Shown: positions 24,876 through 39,399 of the stretch, piece by piece
Layout of the letters: each line of letters begins with the position of its first letter
Numbering within the stretch: position 1 is the stretch's first letter
NCBI GenBank assembly: GCA_963794685.1
Contig: CAWCFK010000004.1
Coordinates: 682,001-746,000, forward strand
From: CAVTWH01 sp963794685
Lineage (GTDB): Bacteria > Actinomycetota > Actinomycetes > Mycobacteriales > Micromonosporaceae
DNA: 64,000 bases
Direction: 5' to 3'
The notes under the pieces: model-generated
The model's database searches: none
Told to the model about the DNA's origin: nothing
Seen by the model: only the letters and a program-made list of their open reading frames with translations
Made by a program: the position numbers and the translations under genes

Positions 24876-25086
24876 GTCGCCGCCGACCGAGGCCCGCAGC
24901 GGCCACTAGCGTACTAGCCGGCCCCGGTCGGCGGCGAGCGGCATTGCCGGCGTGCCGACCGCCGCCCCCGAGTCGCGCCGCCGACCACCGCGGCCCGGCC
25001 GGGAGCGGGCCGCCTCGATCGCCACAGCTGGGCCGCCACGGCCGGTGCGCGGAATCGGACGCCGAGCGCATACACTTCACTCGCCA

Positions 25087-25163
25087 CGGGGTGTGGCGCA
25101 GCTTGGTAGCGCACTCGCTTTGGGAGCGAGGGGCCGTGGGTTCAAATCCCGCCACCCCGACCA
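25087..25163 (+). tRNA. tRNA-Pro (TGG)
   Basis: A CGGGGTG acceptor pairs with CACCCCG; D-arm GGCGCAGCTTGGTAGCGC, anticodon loop TTTGGGA (anticodon TGG), T-arm GGTTCAAATCC, encoded ACCA end. The gap 24876-25086 before it shows no gene. It lies about 130 nt upstream of tig. Confidence 0.95.
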
Positions 25164-25295
25164 GCGCAGCCGGGTCCGGGGGCGGTTTGCCCGCCCTGGG
25201 CGCGGAGGCGCGCGTGTGCCCGCCTACACTCGACCGGGCGCATTGCGCGCCCACACGACATCAAAAGATCATTTCCGTCATCAAGGAGTACGCCC

Positions 25296-26654
25296 GTGAA
25301 GAGCACCGTCGAGACTCTGAGCCCGACCCGGGTGAAGTTGGCCATCGAGGTGCCGTTCGCCGAGCTCGAACCGAGCCTGCGTAAGGCGTACAAGGAGATC
25401 GGCTCGCAGGTCACCATCCCCGGCTTCCGGGCCGGCAAGGTGCCGCCGGCCGTGATCGACCAGCGGGTCGGGCGTGGCGCGGTGCTCAACGAGGCAGTCC
25501 AGGACGCGATCCCGGCGCAGATCGTCGCGGCGATCCAGGAGCACGAGGTCAAGACCCTGGGCCGGCCGGCCGTGGAGATCACCGACTTCGCCGACGGACA
25601 GCCGCTGAAGTTCACCGCCGAGCTGGACGTCCGTCCCGAGATCGCGCTGCCCGACCTGGCCAGCCTCACGGTGACCGTGGACGAGCTGCAGCTGGACGAC
25701 AGCGAGGTGGACACCCAGCTGGAAGGGCTGCGCGAGCGCTTCGGCACCCTCAAGACGGTCGAGCGGGCCGCCATGGTCGGTGACTACGTGCAGATCGACC
25801 TGGCCGCGACGGTGGACGGCGCGGAGGTCGAGGGTGGCAGCGCCACCAACATCTCGCACGAGGTCGGCAGCCAGAAGCTGCTCCCCGGGCTGGACGAAGC
25901 GGTCCAGGGGGCGTCGGCCGGCCAGGCCGTGACCTTCCAGACCCAGCTGGTGGGCGGCGAGCACGCCGGTAGGGACGCGGACGTGGCGGTGACCGTACGC
26001 ACGGTCAAAGAGAAGGAGCTGCCCGCCCTCGACGACGACTTCGCCCAGCTGGCCAGCGAGTTCGACACGCTGGACGAGCTGCGCGCGGACCTGACCGAGC
26101 GGCTGCGCCGGGTGAAGCGGGTCGAGCAGCTCTACGCCGCCCGGGACAAGCTGCTCGAAGCCCTGGTCGAGGCGACCGAGGTGCCCGCGCCGGAGGGCGT
26201 GGTCAAGGAAGAGGTCGAGGGCCGCAAGGAGCAGATGGGCCAGCAGCTGGAGCAGGTCGGGGCGTCTCTCCAGGAGTACCTGGAGTCGGAGGGCAAGACC
26301 GAGGAGGAGATCGACTCGGAGCTCACCGAAGCCGCCACCCAGGGCGTCAAGGTGCAGTTGATCCTCGACACCATCTCCGAGCGCGAGAACATCGAGATCT
26401 CCGACGACGAGTTCACCCACGAGATCGTGCACCGGGCCCAGCGGGCCGGGGTCGCCCCGCAGCAGTACTACGACCAGCTGGTCCGCAACGGGCTGGCCGG
26501 CGTGGTCTACGGCGACGTACGGCGCGGCAAGGCGCTCGCCTGGGTGCTGGAGCAGGTCAAGATCGCCGACAGCGCCGGTACCGAGCTGAACCTGGCCGAC
26601 CTGCGCGGTCCGGCCGACGAGAACGAAGACGAGCACGCCGGTCACAACCACTGA
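25296..26654 (+). CDS. tig: Trigger factor, ribosome-associated chaperone/prolyl isomerase
   Basis: 452 aa, GTG start with AAGGAG upstream. N-terminal ribosome-binding domain with the signature GFRAGKVPP (about 43-51), FKBP-type PPIase domain about 150-245 (GDYVQIDLAATVDGAEV ...), then the long helical C-terminal arms with conserved GRK/EEVEGRKEQM elements and an acidic His-containing tail (DEHAGHNH). Trigger factor binds nascent chains at the ribosomal exit tunnel. It heads the conserved actinobacterial order tig-clpP1-clpP2-clpX, which links folding with Clp proteolysis. Length is normal. Confidence 0.97.
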   Translation: MKSTVETLSPTRVKLAIEVPFAELEPSLRKAYKEIGSQVTIPGFRAGKVPPAVIDQRVGRGAVLNEAVQDAIPAQIVAAIQEHEVKTLGRPAVEITDFADGQPLKFTAELDVRPEIALPDLASLTVTVDELQLDDSEVDTQLEGLRERFGTLKTVERAAMVGDYVQIDLAATVDGAEVEGGSATNISHEVGSQKLLPGLDEAVQGASAGQAVTFQTQLVGGEHAGRDADVAVTVRTVKEKELPALDDDFAQLASEFDTLDELRADLTERLRRVKRVEQLYAARDKLLEALVEATEVPAPEGVVKEEVEGRKEQMGQQLEQVGASLQEYLESEGKTEEEIDSELTEAATQGVKVQLILDTISERENIEISDDEFTHEIVHRAQRAGVAPQQYYDQLVRNGLAGVVYGDVRRGKALAWVLEQVKIADSAGTELNLADLRGPADENEDEHAGHNH

Positions 26655-26699
26655 TCGTGGAGCGTCGGGCGGCCGACGACAGCCGGTCCGGCCCGCGTG

Positions 26700-26710
26700 C
26701 GCTTTGAGCG
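26700..26710. promoter_or_regulatory. Candidate ClgR box upstream of clpP1
   Basis: CGC-TTTGA-GCG, matching the CGC-N5-GCG core recognised by ClgR, the activator of clp genes in actinobacteria. It lies about 90 nt before the clpP1 start, in the 146-nt tig-clpP1 gap. Match by eye only. Confidence 0.45.
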
Positions 26711-26800
26711 AAATGCCGTCGTGGACGGGCGTTCTGGTCGGTGCCAACGGCTAGTGTCGGCGGTACCGGAGCAACACGGCACGACATGCGAAGGGCTGCC

Positions 26801-27427
26801 ATGACCGATCTCATTCTCCCGAACGCCCGCCGGGGCGACCCAGGTGGCGGAACGCTGGACGACAACGTCTACGCCCGCCTGCTCAAGGAGCGGATCGTCT
26901 TCTTGGGCAGCGAGGTGACCGACGAGGTGGCCAACCGGATCTGCGCGCAGCTGCTGCTGCTCGCGGCCGAGGACGCCGAACGCGACATCTGGCTCTACGT
27001 CAACTCGCCCGGCGGCTCGGTCTACAGCGGCATGGCGATCTACGACACCATGCAGCTGGTCACCAACGATGTGGCCACGGTGGCCATGGGGATGGCCGCC
27101 TCGATGGGGCAGCTGCTGCTCTGCGCCGGAGCCAAGGGCAAGCGTTACGCCCTGCCGCACGCGCGGATCATGATGCACCAGCCGTCCGGTGGCATCGGCG
27201 GCACCGCCTCCGACATCGCCATCCAGGCCGAGCAGATGCTCTACACGAAGCGGATGTTCCAGGAGCGGGTGGCCTTCCACACCGGCCAGGAGCAGTCCCA
27301 GATCGAAGCCGACTCAGATCGGGACCGCTGGTTCACGGCCGAGGAGGCGCGCGACTACGGGTTCATCGACCGCGTGATCACCTCTGCCAACCAGGCTCCG
27401 GCCGGCGTCGGCACGCTCCAGTCTTAG
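26801..27427 (+). CDS. clpP1: ATP-dependent Clp protease proteolytic subunit ClpP1
   Basis: 208 aa from the ATG at 26801 (GAAGGG 5 nt upstream); an earlier in-frame TTG gives extra non-conserved residues. Serine protease of family S14: Ser101 in MAASMGQ, His126 in MMHQPSG and Asp175 in SDRDRWF form the triad. NSPGGSVYSGMAIYD forms the handle/oxyanion region. Actinobacterial ClpP is a hetero-tetradecamer of ClpP1 and ClpP2 rings that degrades substrates delivered by ClpX or ClpC; the partner gene follows after 14 nt. Length is normal. Confidence 0.96.
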   Translation: MTDLILPNARRGDPGGGTLDDNVYARLLKERIVFLGSEVTDEVANRICAQLLLLAAEDAERDIWLYVNSPGGSVYSGMAIYDTMQLVTNDVATVAMGMAASMGQLLLCAGAKGKRYALPHARIMMHQPSGGIGGTASDIAIQAEQMLYTKRMFQERVAFHTGQEQSQIEADSDRDRWFTAEEARDYGFIDRVITSANQAPAGVGTLQS

Positions 27428-27441
27428 GAGGACAGCACCTA

Positions 27442-28065
27442 ATGGAAGTTTTCAACCGCTACGTCCTCCCGTCGTTCGTCGAGCGCACGGCTTACGGGAT
27501 CAAGGAGTCGAACCCGTACAACAAGCTCTTCGAGGAGCGGATCATCTTCCTCGGCGTGCAGATCGACGACGCCTCGGCCAATGACGTGATGGCCCAGCTG
27601 CTGACGCTGGAGTCCACCGATCCCGACCGGGACATCACCATGTACATCAACTCGCCGGGTGGTTCTTTCACCGCGATGACGGCGATCTACGACACGATGC
27701 AGTTCGTCCGCCCCGACATCCAGACCGTGTGCCTGGGTCAGGCGGCGAGCGCGGCGGCCGTGCTGCTGGCCGCCGGCACGCCCGGCAAGCGGCTGGCGCT
27801 CACCAACTCCCGCATCCTGATCCACCAGCCGGCCACCGAGGGCGGCTACGCGCAGGGCTCGGACATCGAGATCCAGGCGCGGGAGATCCTGCGGATGCGT
27901 ACCCAGCTGGAGGAGATGCTCGCGCGGCACACCACCCAGGCGGTGGAGGTGGTCCGTCGGGACATCGAGCGTGACAAGTTCCTCACGGCCGCGGAGGCCA
28001 AGGAGTACGGCATCGTCGACCAGGTTCTGGCCAGTCGCAAGAAGACCCTGGTGGGGTCCAAGTAA
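27442..28065 (+). CDS. clpP2: ATP-dependent Clp protease proteolytic subunit ClpP2
   Basis: 207 aa, ATG with TTAGGAGGACA upstream overlapping the end of clpP1. Ser103 in GQAASAAAV, His128 in LIHQPATEG and Asp178 in IERDKF form the catalytic triad; NSPGGSFTAMTAIYD is the substrate-side strand. It pairs with ClpP1 in the mixed actinobacterial complex, ClpP2 being the ring that docks the ATPase (known from mycobacteria). A 7-bp hairpin at 28079-28104 follows, so clpX may be read mainly from its own promoter. Confidence 0.96.
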   Translation: MEVFNRYVLPSFVERTAYGIKESNPYNKLFEERIIFLGVQIDDASANDVMAQLLTLESTDPDRDITMYINSPGGSFTAMTAIYDTMQFVRPDIQTVCLGQAASAAAVLLAAGTPGKRLALTNSRILIHQPATEGGYAQGSDIEIQAREILRMRTQLEEMLARHTTQAVEVVRRDIERDKFLTAAEAKEYGIVDQVLASRKKTLVGSK

Positions 28066-28078
28066 CGGATGCGGCACC

Positions 28079-28104
28079 GACCCGGGGGCAACCGCCTCCG
28101 GGTC
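28079..28104 (+). terminator. Weak hairpin between clpP2 and clpX
   Basis: GACCCGG, 12-nt loop, CCGGGTC. The short stem could attenuate or terminate read-through into clpX. The rest of the 169-nt gap is AT-richer and probably holds the clpX promoter. Confidence 0.4.
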
Positions 28105-28234
28105 GTTGCCGGATTGATAGACACACCAGAAACTGAGTCGACACATCCGGCTGCAGACCAGGTAACGTCGACTGCAAGCACGCGCGGTGGCTCCGGCCCC
28201 GGCGCCCAGCCCGTCGGATGCAGGGAGAACGTAG

Positions 28235-29524
<1,290 letters not shown>

Positions 29525-29596
29525 GCCGACCTGCTTCCCGCGATCCGGCGAAGACCTCAGGCCAAGGCGTCAGGCCGGCCCGAAAATCGCGTCAGA

Positions 29597-29636
29597 GGCG
29601 TCGTGCCAGCCCGAAAGGCGTCAGACCAGCCCGCAA
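29597..29636. repeat. Two adjacent 20-bp direct repeats with degenerate flanking copies
   Basis: GGCGTCGTGCCAGCCCGAAA (29597-29616) is followed directly by a copy with four changes (29617-29636). Weaker copies lie at 29564-29584 and from 29637. They fill most of the gap between clpX and the convergent XRE gene (29525-29657). Confidence 0.7.
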
Positions 29637-29657
29637 GCGTCAGGCAAGACGCGCGGG

Positions 29658-30260
29658 TCAGCCCGGCGTCGCCGGGAGCACCACCACTCCGACCGCGAGC
29701 GCGACTGCGTCGCCGTCGTTGCGGTAGGAGTACTCGCGGTCTGCGATGAAGTCCAGGGTCTCGCCGGTGCCGACCGGGTGGTCGTCCTCCCCGACCCGCA
29801 CCACCAGGCCACCGACCAGCAGGTGCAGCAGCGCCCGGGCCCCCGGTGGATTGGCTGCCGCCGGGTAGTTGTCCTGCGGCTGCAACTGCAGCTCCCACAG
29901 CTCCACCAGGGACGGGTCGGTCGCGCCGGCCAGCAGCCGGGCGAACCCCCCGTACCCGCTGCGCCACAGCAGCGGCGGAGCTGTCGCCGGGATGAGCTTG
30001 ACGGTGCGGGTACCGGCCGGTTCCAAGAGGCGACCGACCGCGATACCGAAGGCGTCGGCCAGCCGGGAGAGGGTACCCACGCTCGGGTTGGTCCGCGCCC
30101 CCTCGATCTGTACGACCATGCCTTTACTGACGCCGGAACGCCCGGAGAGCTCGTCCAACGACCATCCCCGGGACTGCCGTAGCGCCCGGACGTGTTGTGC
30201 GACGGCGGTGACCGCTTCGGTGCCACGGTCACCCCGCTGGCGCGGGTACGTGTCAACCAT
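29658..30260 (-). CDS. XRE-family regulator with cupin domain
   Basis: 200 aa. A helix-turn-helix (about 17-75: VAQHVRALRQSRGWSLDELSGRSGVSKGMVVQIEGARTNPSVGTLSRLADAF) precedes a C-terminal cupin barrel (about 110-195) likely to bind a small ligand. These XRE-cupin proteins typically control transport or catabolism of amino acids, polyamines or related compounds. Its ATG lies only 16 bp from the divergent EamA transporter ATG, so it very probably regulates that gene and itself (inferred). With such a short gap at least one transcript must be leaderless. Confidence 0.85.
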   Translation of the reverse strand: MVDTYPRQRGDRGTEAVTAVAQHVRALRQSRGWSLDELSGRSGVSKGMVVQIEGARTNPSVGTLSRLADAFGIAVGRLLEPAGTRTVKLIPATAPPLLWRSGYGGFARLLAGATDPSLVELWELQLQPQDNYPAAANPPGARALLHLLVGGLVVRVGEDDHPVGTGETLDFIADREYSYRNDGDAVALAVGVVVLPATPG

Positions 30261-30276
30261 GTGCTAGAAACTCCCG

Positions 30277-31110
30277 ATGCTGGTGCTTCCCGTTCTCCTC
30301 GCTGCTGCCAGTGCTTTGGTCTGGGGTACCGGCGACTTCTGTGGCGGCAAAGCCGCCCAGCGGTCCAAGGCTCTGGCTGTGACGGTACTGTCCCAACTTG
30401 CCGCAGTTCCGGTACTGCTCGGGTGTGTCGCGATATTTGGTGGCCGGCCGACCTGGTCAGGGGTGCTATGGGGTGGCGGATCGGGGCTCGCCGGGGTCGC
30501 CGGCATCCTGTTGCTCTACCGGGGCCTGTCGCAGGGGGCGATGGCGGTGTTCGCCCCGGTGACGGCGGTGACCGGGGCACTGGTGCCGCTGCTCTTCGGG
30601 CTGCTCACCCAGGAACTGCCGGGGCTACCGGCGATCATCGGGGCAGGCTGCGCGGTGCTGGCGGTCGGCCTGGTCAGCCTGACGGGGGGCCCGACCCGGG
30701 TCTCCGCCGCGCTGGTCGGGCAGGCGCTGGCCTCCGGCTTCTGCTTCGGAGTGTTCTTCGTCCTGCTCGTCCGGGCCGGTGACGACGCGGGGATGTGGCC
30801 ACTGGTCTGGGGGCGGACCGCATCCATCGGGGCCGGCCTGGTGGCGGTGCTGGTGACCCGTACCGGGCTACGGCTGGCCCGGCCCTCGTACAGATGGGCG
30901 GTGATCGCCGGCCCGCTCGACGTCGGCGCCAACGCGCTCTACCTGGCCGCCGGCTATCTCGGGAAACTCGCCGTGGTCGCGCCGGTCGCCGCGCTCTACC
31001 CGGTGAGCACCGTGCTGCTCGCGATGCTGGTCGACCGGGAGCGGATGCGCCCCGCGCAGCTCGCCGGCCTCGGCCTCGCCGCAACCGCCCTGGTCCTGGT
31101 CGCCACCTGA
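30277..31110 (+). CDS. EamA/DMT-superfamily transporter (10 TM)
   Basis: 277 aa with ten hydrophobic helices in two EamA repeats (about 1-135 and 145-277); the first helix has GTGDFCGGKAA and the second repeat ends YPVSTVLLAMLVDRERM. DMT permeases export or import small metabolites; the substrate is unknown. No Shine-Dalgarno precedes the ATG at 30277 and a TAGAAA sequence ends 7 nt before it, consistent with a leaderless transcript. It is divergent from the XRE-cupin regulator with a 16-bp gap, a typical regulator-target pair. Confidence 0.85.
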   Translation: MLVLPVLLAAASALVWGTGDFCGGKAAQRSKALAVTVLSQLAAVPVLLGCVAIFGGRPTWSGVLWGGGSGLAGVAGILLLYRGLSQGAMAVFAPVTAVTGALVPLLFGLLTQELPGLPAIIGAGCAVLAVGLVSLTGGPTRVSAALVGQALASGFCFGVFFVLLVRAGDDAGMWPLVWGRTASIGAGLVAVLVTRTGLRLARPSYRWAVIAGPLDVGANALYLAAGYLGKLAVVAPVAALYPVSTVLLAMLVDRERMRPAQLAGLGLAATALVLVAT

Positions 31111-31245
31111 AGGCAGCGGGCCGGCCGGGCCAGCGCCGGCAGGTCCGGGCCTGCCGGGACCGCGCCGCCCGGGGATCGCGGGTCTGCGAGGTGGTCGTTG
31201 CGGGAGGGGGCCGTGGGTCGGCTGTGCCGCCCCTAGACTGATCGC

Positions 31246-32043
31246 GTGCGAGTAGCCGTGTGCCAGCTCAACTCCCGCGACGACCGGGAAATCAACGTGG
31301 AGGTGGCCCGGACGCTGCTCGACCAGGCGGCCGCGGGCGGCGCCGACCTGGCGGTACTGCCGGAGTACACCGACTACCTCGGCCCCGCGCAGGGAGCGCC
31401 GCCGGCCGAGCCGGTCGACGGCGACTACCCGACCGCGTTCGCTGACGCGGCTCGGGAGCTGGGGATGTGGGTGCACCTCGGGTCGTTCCACGAGGAGGGG
31501 CCCGGCGGGCGCTCGTACAACACGTCTGTGGTTTTCAACCGCGACGGCGTGGTCGCGGCCAGCTACCGGAAGATCCACCTGTATGACGTGGAGATTCCCG
31601 GCCGGGTCTCCTTCCGCGAGTCGGCCACCATCGAGCCCGGCACCGAGCCGGTCGTGGTGGACGTCGACGGCGTCGCCGTGGGGCTGTCCGTCTGCTACGA
31701 CCTGCGCTTCCCGGAGCTGTACCGGCGGCTCGCGGTGGCCGGCGAGGCTCGTGTCCTGGTGGTGCCGGCGGCCTTCATGATGCACACCGGGCGCGACCAC
31801 TGGGAGGTGCTGCTGCGCGCCCGCGCCATCGAGAACCAGTGCTTCGTGCTGGCCGCCGCCCAGATCGGTGACCACGACCCCGGCCGCACCTGCTACGGCC
31901 GCAGCATGGTGATCGACCCGTGGGGCACCGTGATCGCCCAGGCCCCGGACACCGTCGGGGTCACTTTTGCTGACCTCGACCTGGACCGGCTGGCGACCAT
32001 CCGCGCCGAACTGCCGAGCCTCGCCAACCGCCGCCTGTCCTGA
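31246..32043 (+). CDS. Nitrilase-superfamily carbon-nitrogen hydrolase
   Basis: 265 aa, GTG start. The nitrilase Glu-Lys-Cys triad is visible: Glu40 in AVLPEYTD, Lys109 in SYRKIHLYD and Cys150 in GLSVCYDLRFPEL, followed by AFMMHTGRDHWEVLLRARAIENQ. Most similar in layout to Nit1/omega-amidase-like amidases rather than true nitrilases (for example a role in deaminated-glutathione repair is possible). Cytoplasmic. A short gap (about 135 nt) follows the transporter gene; co-transcription is possible but not clear. Confidence 0.88.
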   Translation: MRVAVCQLNSRDDREINVEVARTLLDQAAAGGADLAVLPEYTDYLGPAQGAPPAEPVDGDYPTAFADAARELGMWVHLGSFHEEGPGGRSYNTSVVFNRDGVVAASYRKIHLYDVEIPGRVSFRESATIEPGTEPVVVDVDGVAVGLSVCYDLRFPELYRRLAVAGEARVLVVPAAFMMHTGRDHWEVLLRARAIENQCFVLAAAQIGDHDPGRTCYGRSMVIDPWGTVIAQAPDTVGVTFADLDLDRLATIRAELPSLANRRLS

Positions 32044-32077
32044 CCGCCCTCCGCTGCGCCCAGCCGGGTCGACGAGC

Positions 32078-33126
32078 CTAGCTGCGGTCGAAAAGCCAGA
32101 TCTGCGCGTCGCCGACCGGTCGGTAGCCGAGCGCCTGGTAGATCTTGTTACTGGTCGGGTTGGCCAGGTCGGTCATCAGCGTCACGGCCGCGCACCCCTC
32201 GTCCAGGCTGAGTTGGCTCAGCGCCGCGACGTTGGCGCTCGCGTACCCGTGTCCGCGCTGCTCCGGTGGGGTGTAGACACCGGAGACACCGGCCAGTGGC
32301 AGGCCCGGCAGCTCATCGGGGCGCAGCACCGACCGCAGCACGAACGACACCGGCTCGCCGTCGACCTCCCAGAACCACATGCCGCCGCCCTCGGCGAGCC
32401 GCCGCCGGATCACGTCGGCCGGATCGGTCTGCGGCTCCTGCGGCAGCGCTTCCGCATTGAACGCGGTCAGCCAGCGGTGGATCAGGGCGAAATCCGCGTC
32501 GACCGCCGGCCGGGTCCGGCCCGGCACGCCGCTGGGGTGGTCCACGGCATCGAGCCGGAACAGCCGCATGGCCATCCCCAGCCGCGTCCCGGTCCCGGTC
32601 ATCCGGGAGTACGCGCTGGCGAACGCTTCAGCCGCCGTCGTCGCCCCGTCTCCTTCTCCCGCGTCTGCCCGGTCTGGTCCCGTCGAGTTCGTGCGGTCCT
32701 GTCCCTGAGCACGCGGACGGTCCGGCTCGCGTCGGCGCGGGTGTGGTCCGGGTCCGAGGCGCGGGTGTGGGCCGGCTGCTGGCCATGGATGTCGTCCGGC
32801 TCTTTGGCGTGCGTGCCGGAGACGCCGGTGAGCACCGGCCCGTTGCGCGCGACGTGCACTGCCAGCTCCCGCGCCACCGGGACCGGCATGGCCGCCAGGA
32901 CGCCCATTGATTTGACTCCACCGAACAGGCCGGCGCCGACCACTTCGCCGCCGGCCAGCACCCGCAGCCAGCGGGTCGGCTCCGGAGCTGGATCACCGGC
33001 CAACTCGCGCCGGCGGCGGGCCTGCGTCAACATGCACGGCAGGCTGTTGAGAATCGGATCACGCTGGAGGAATGGCCAGACTTCGGCGGCGAACTCAACC
33101 GGTCCCGGATCGGCAACGACGTCCAC
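32078..33126 (-). pseudogene. GNAT acetyltransferase gene broken by an insertion/frameshift
   Basis: The N-terminal part (VVADPGPVEFAAEVWPFLQRDPILNSLPCMLTQ ... GPVLTGVSG, down to about 32815) and the C-terminal GNAT part (from EAFASAYSRMTGTGTRLGMAMRLFRL at about 32640, through GVSGVYTPPEQRGHGYASANVAAL with the acetyl-CoA loop, to 32078) are in different frames. Between them lie about 170 nt of low-complexity sequence without family similarity. The first frame ends at 32599; the second has its own ATG at 32602 but no ribosome site. Either the gene is dead or it makes two fragments. The C-terminal acetyl-CoA site is intact. Confidence 0.7.
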
Positions 33127-33174
33127 GCTGCCAGATTCTTCCCCAGCCGGGGCCCACCCGCAGCCCCGCGGCGC

Positions 33175-33372
33175 TCAGTGGTTGGTGAGCAGGACCATGA
33201 CGGTGACCAGGCCGATCACAGTCGCGCCGGTGACCACCATCGCCCTGTTCATCCGGGAGCGACCACGTCGGGCCAGGGTACGTCCGGCGAGCACGGTCAC
33301 TACGAGCACCAGGATTGCGATCGCCACCTGCCACGCGGGGGCCAGTAGTCCGGCGAACACGTCGTGGCCCAT
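33175..33372 (-). CDS. Small two-helix membrane protein
   Basis: 65 aa from the ATG at 33370-33372. Two hydrophobic helices (about 14-33 WQVAIAILVLVVTVLAGRTL and 45-63 MVVTGATVIGLVTVMVLL) are separated by an Arg-rich loop (ARRGRSRMNR). No known family. An upstream extension to 33501 is open but non-hydrophobic and antisense to the rrn upstream region. Function unknown. Confidence 0.5.
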   Translation of the reverse strand: MGHDVFAGLLAPAWQVAIAILVLVVTVLAGRTLARRGRSRMNRAMVVTGATVIGLVTVMVLLTNH

Positions 33373-33581
33373 ACCGACATTCAACCGGGTACGCCGGTCG
33401 TACGCACGGGTGTGCAGCGGGCAAATGTGATGCTGCTCTACTCCGGTCAATTTGACGGTGACCAGTCCCGGCACGTAACTTTTCCTCTGCCTGCGGGGCA
33501 CCGGACGAATTGCGGCCGGTCCCGCGCATCGGCCCGGTTCCCGGGAAGATGTCGGGCGGTGCGGGTCACCGGATACCGGAT

Positions 33582-33610
33582 TTGGACCTGCGAAACCGAC
33601 CGGGTACAGT
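33582..33610 (+). promoter_or_regulatory. rrn promoter P1 (candidate)
   Basis: TTGGAC, 17 nt, TACAGT, about 400 nt upstream of 16S. It is in the region 33373-34002, which has no gene. Spacing and hexamers fit the vegetative sigma factor. Confidence 0.6.
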
Positions 33611-33772
33611 AACCGAGCCGGCAGGTGCCGGGCGGGTCGCTGCGAGAGTGAGCAATCACTTCGGCGGTGGATCGGCCGGTCTGCGGACTCCCCTCACGAA
33701 GTCACACCCGAGTTCGGGTGCGTAAGCGTGCGGGCGGGTAGGGCGTTCTGAGGCGAGTTGAGATAGTTTCGC

Positions 33773-33801
33773 TTGACTCAGGAGGTTTGACCCGGTAGGT
33801 T
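33773..33801 (+). promoter_or_regulatory. rrn promoter P2 (candidate)
   Basis: TTGACT, 17 nt, TAGGTT. A leader follows with TTCTTTGAGAACTCAACAGG (33862-33881), a boxA-like antitermination element also found in the 16S-23S spacer. Tandem promoters are usual for actinobacterial rrn operons. Confidence 0.6.
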
Positions 33802-34002
33802 TGAACGAGTGCCCCAAGCGCTTGGGCCTCCTTGGTGGGGGTTTGGGTGTTGGTGTGTGGTTGTTCTTTGAGAACTCAACAGGGTGTTTGATGGTTTTTA
33901 TGCCAGTGCCAAAGTATTGATTTCCCCGTCAAGGGAATCGTGAAATTTGGTTGACTCCACTTGAGTGTGGGGTTTGCCGGGACAGTGAGACTGTTCCAAC
34001 AG

Positions 34003-39060
<5,058 letters not shown>

Positions 39061-39167
39061 AACAAACATGCTTCGCGTCCACTGTACGATTCCCGAACAA
39101 CAACCAAACCCCCACACAAGCCAAACGCATTTGTGTGGGTGTGGTGTGTGGTTGACAGTTCGATAGA

Positions 39168-39284
39168 GTTACGGCGGCCATAGCGGTGGGGAAACGCCCG
39201 GCCACATTCCGAACCCGGAAGCTAAGCCCTCCAGCGCCGATGGTACTGCACCCGAGAGAGTGTGGGAGAGTAGGACGCCGCCGG
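39168..39284 (+). rRNA. rrf: 5S ribosomal RNA
   Basis: About 117 nt, GTTACGGCGGCCATAGCGG to GGACGCCGCCGGAC, with the conserved CCGAACCCGGAAGCTAAG loop. It follows 23S by about 107 nt and completes the operon. Confidence 0.95.
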
Positions 39285-39295
39285 ACAAAACATTC

Positions 39296-39332
39296 CCTTC
39301 AGGGGGCACCCACACCAGGTGCCCCCTGAAGG
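39296..39332 (+). terminator. rrn operon terminator
   Basis: Perfect 15-bp stem (CCTTCAGGGGGCACC and complement), 7-nt loop, followed by CATTT. It lies 12 nt after 5S and separates the operon from the convergent gene at 39400. Confidence 0.9.
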
Positions 39333-39399
39333 CATTTCCGCATTGACCCGAAGGCCGCTCCGCAAATGCGGGACGGGGCTCGGTGCTCGGGGAAGTGCT

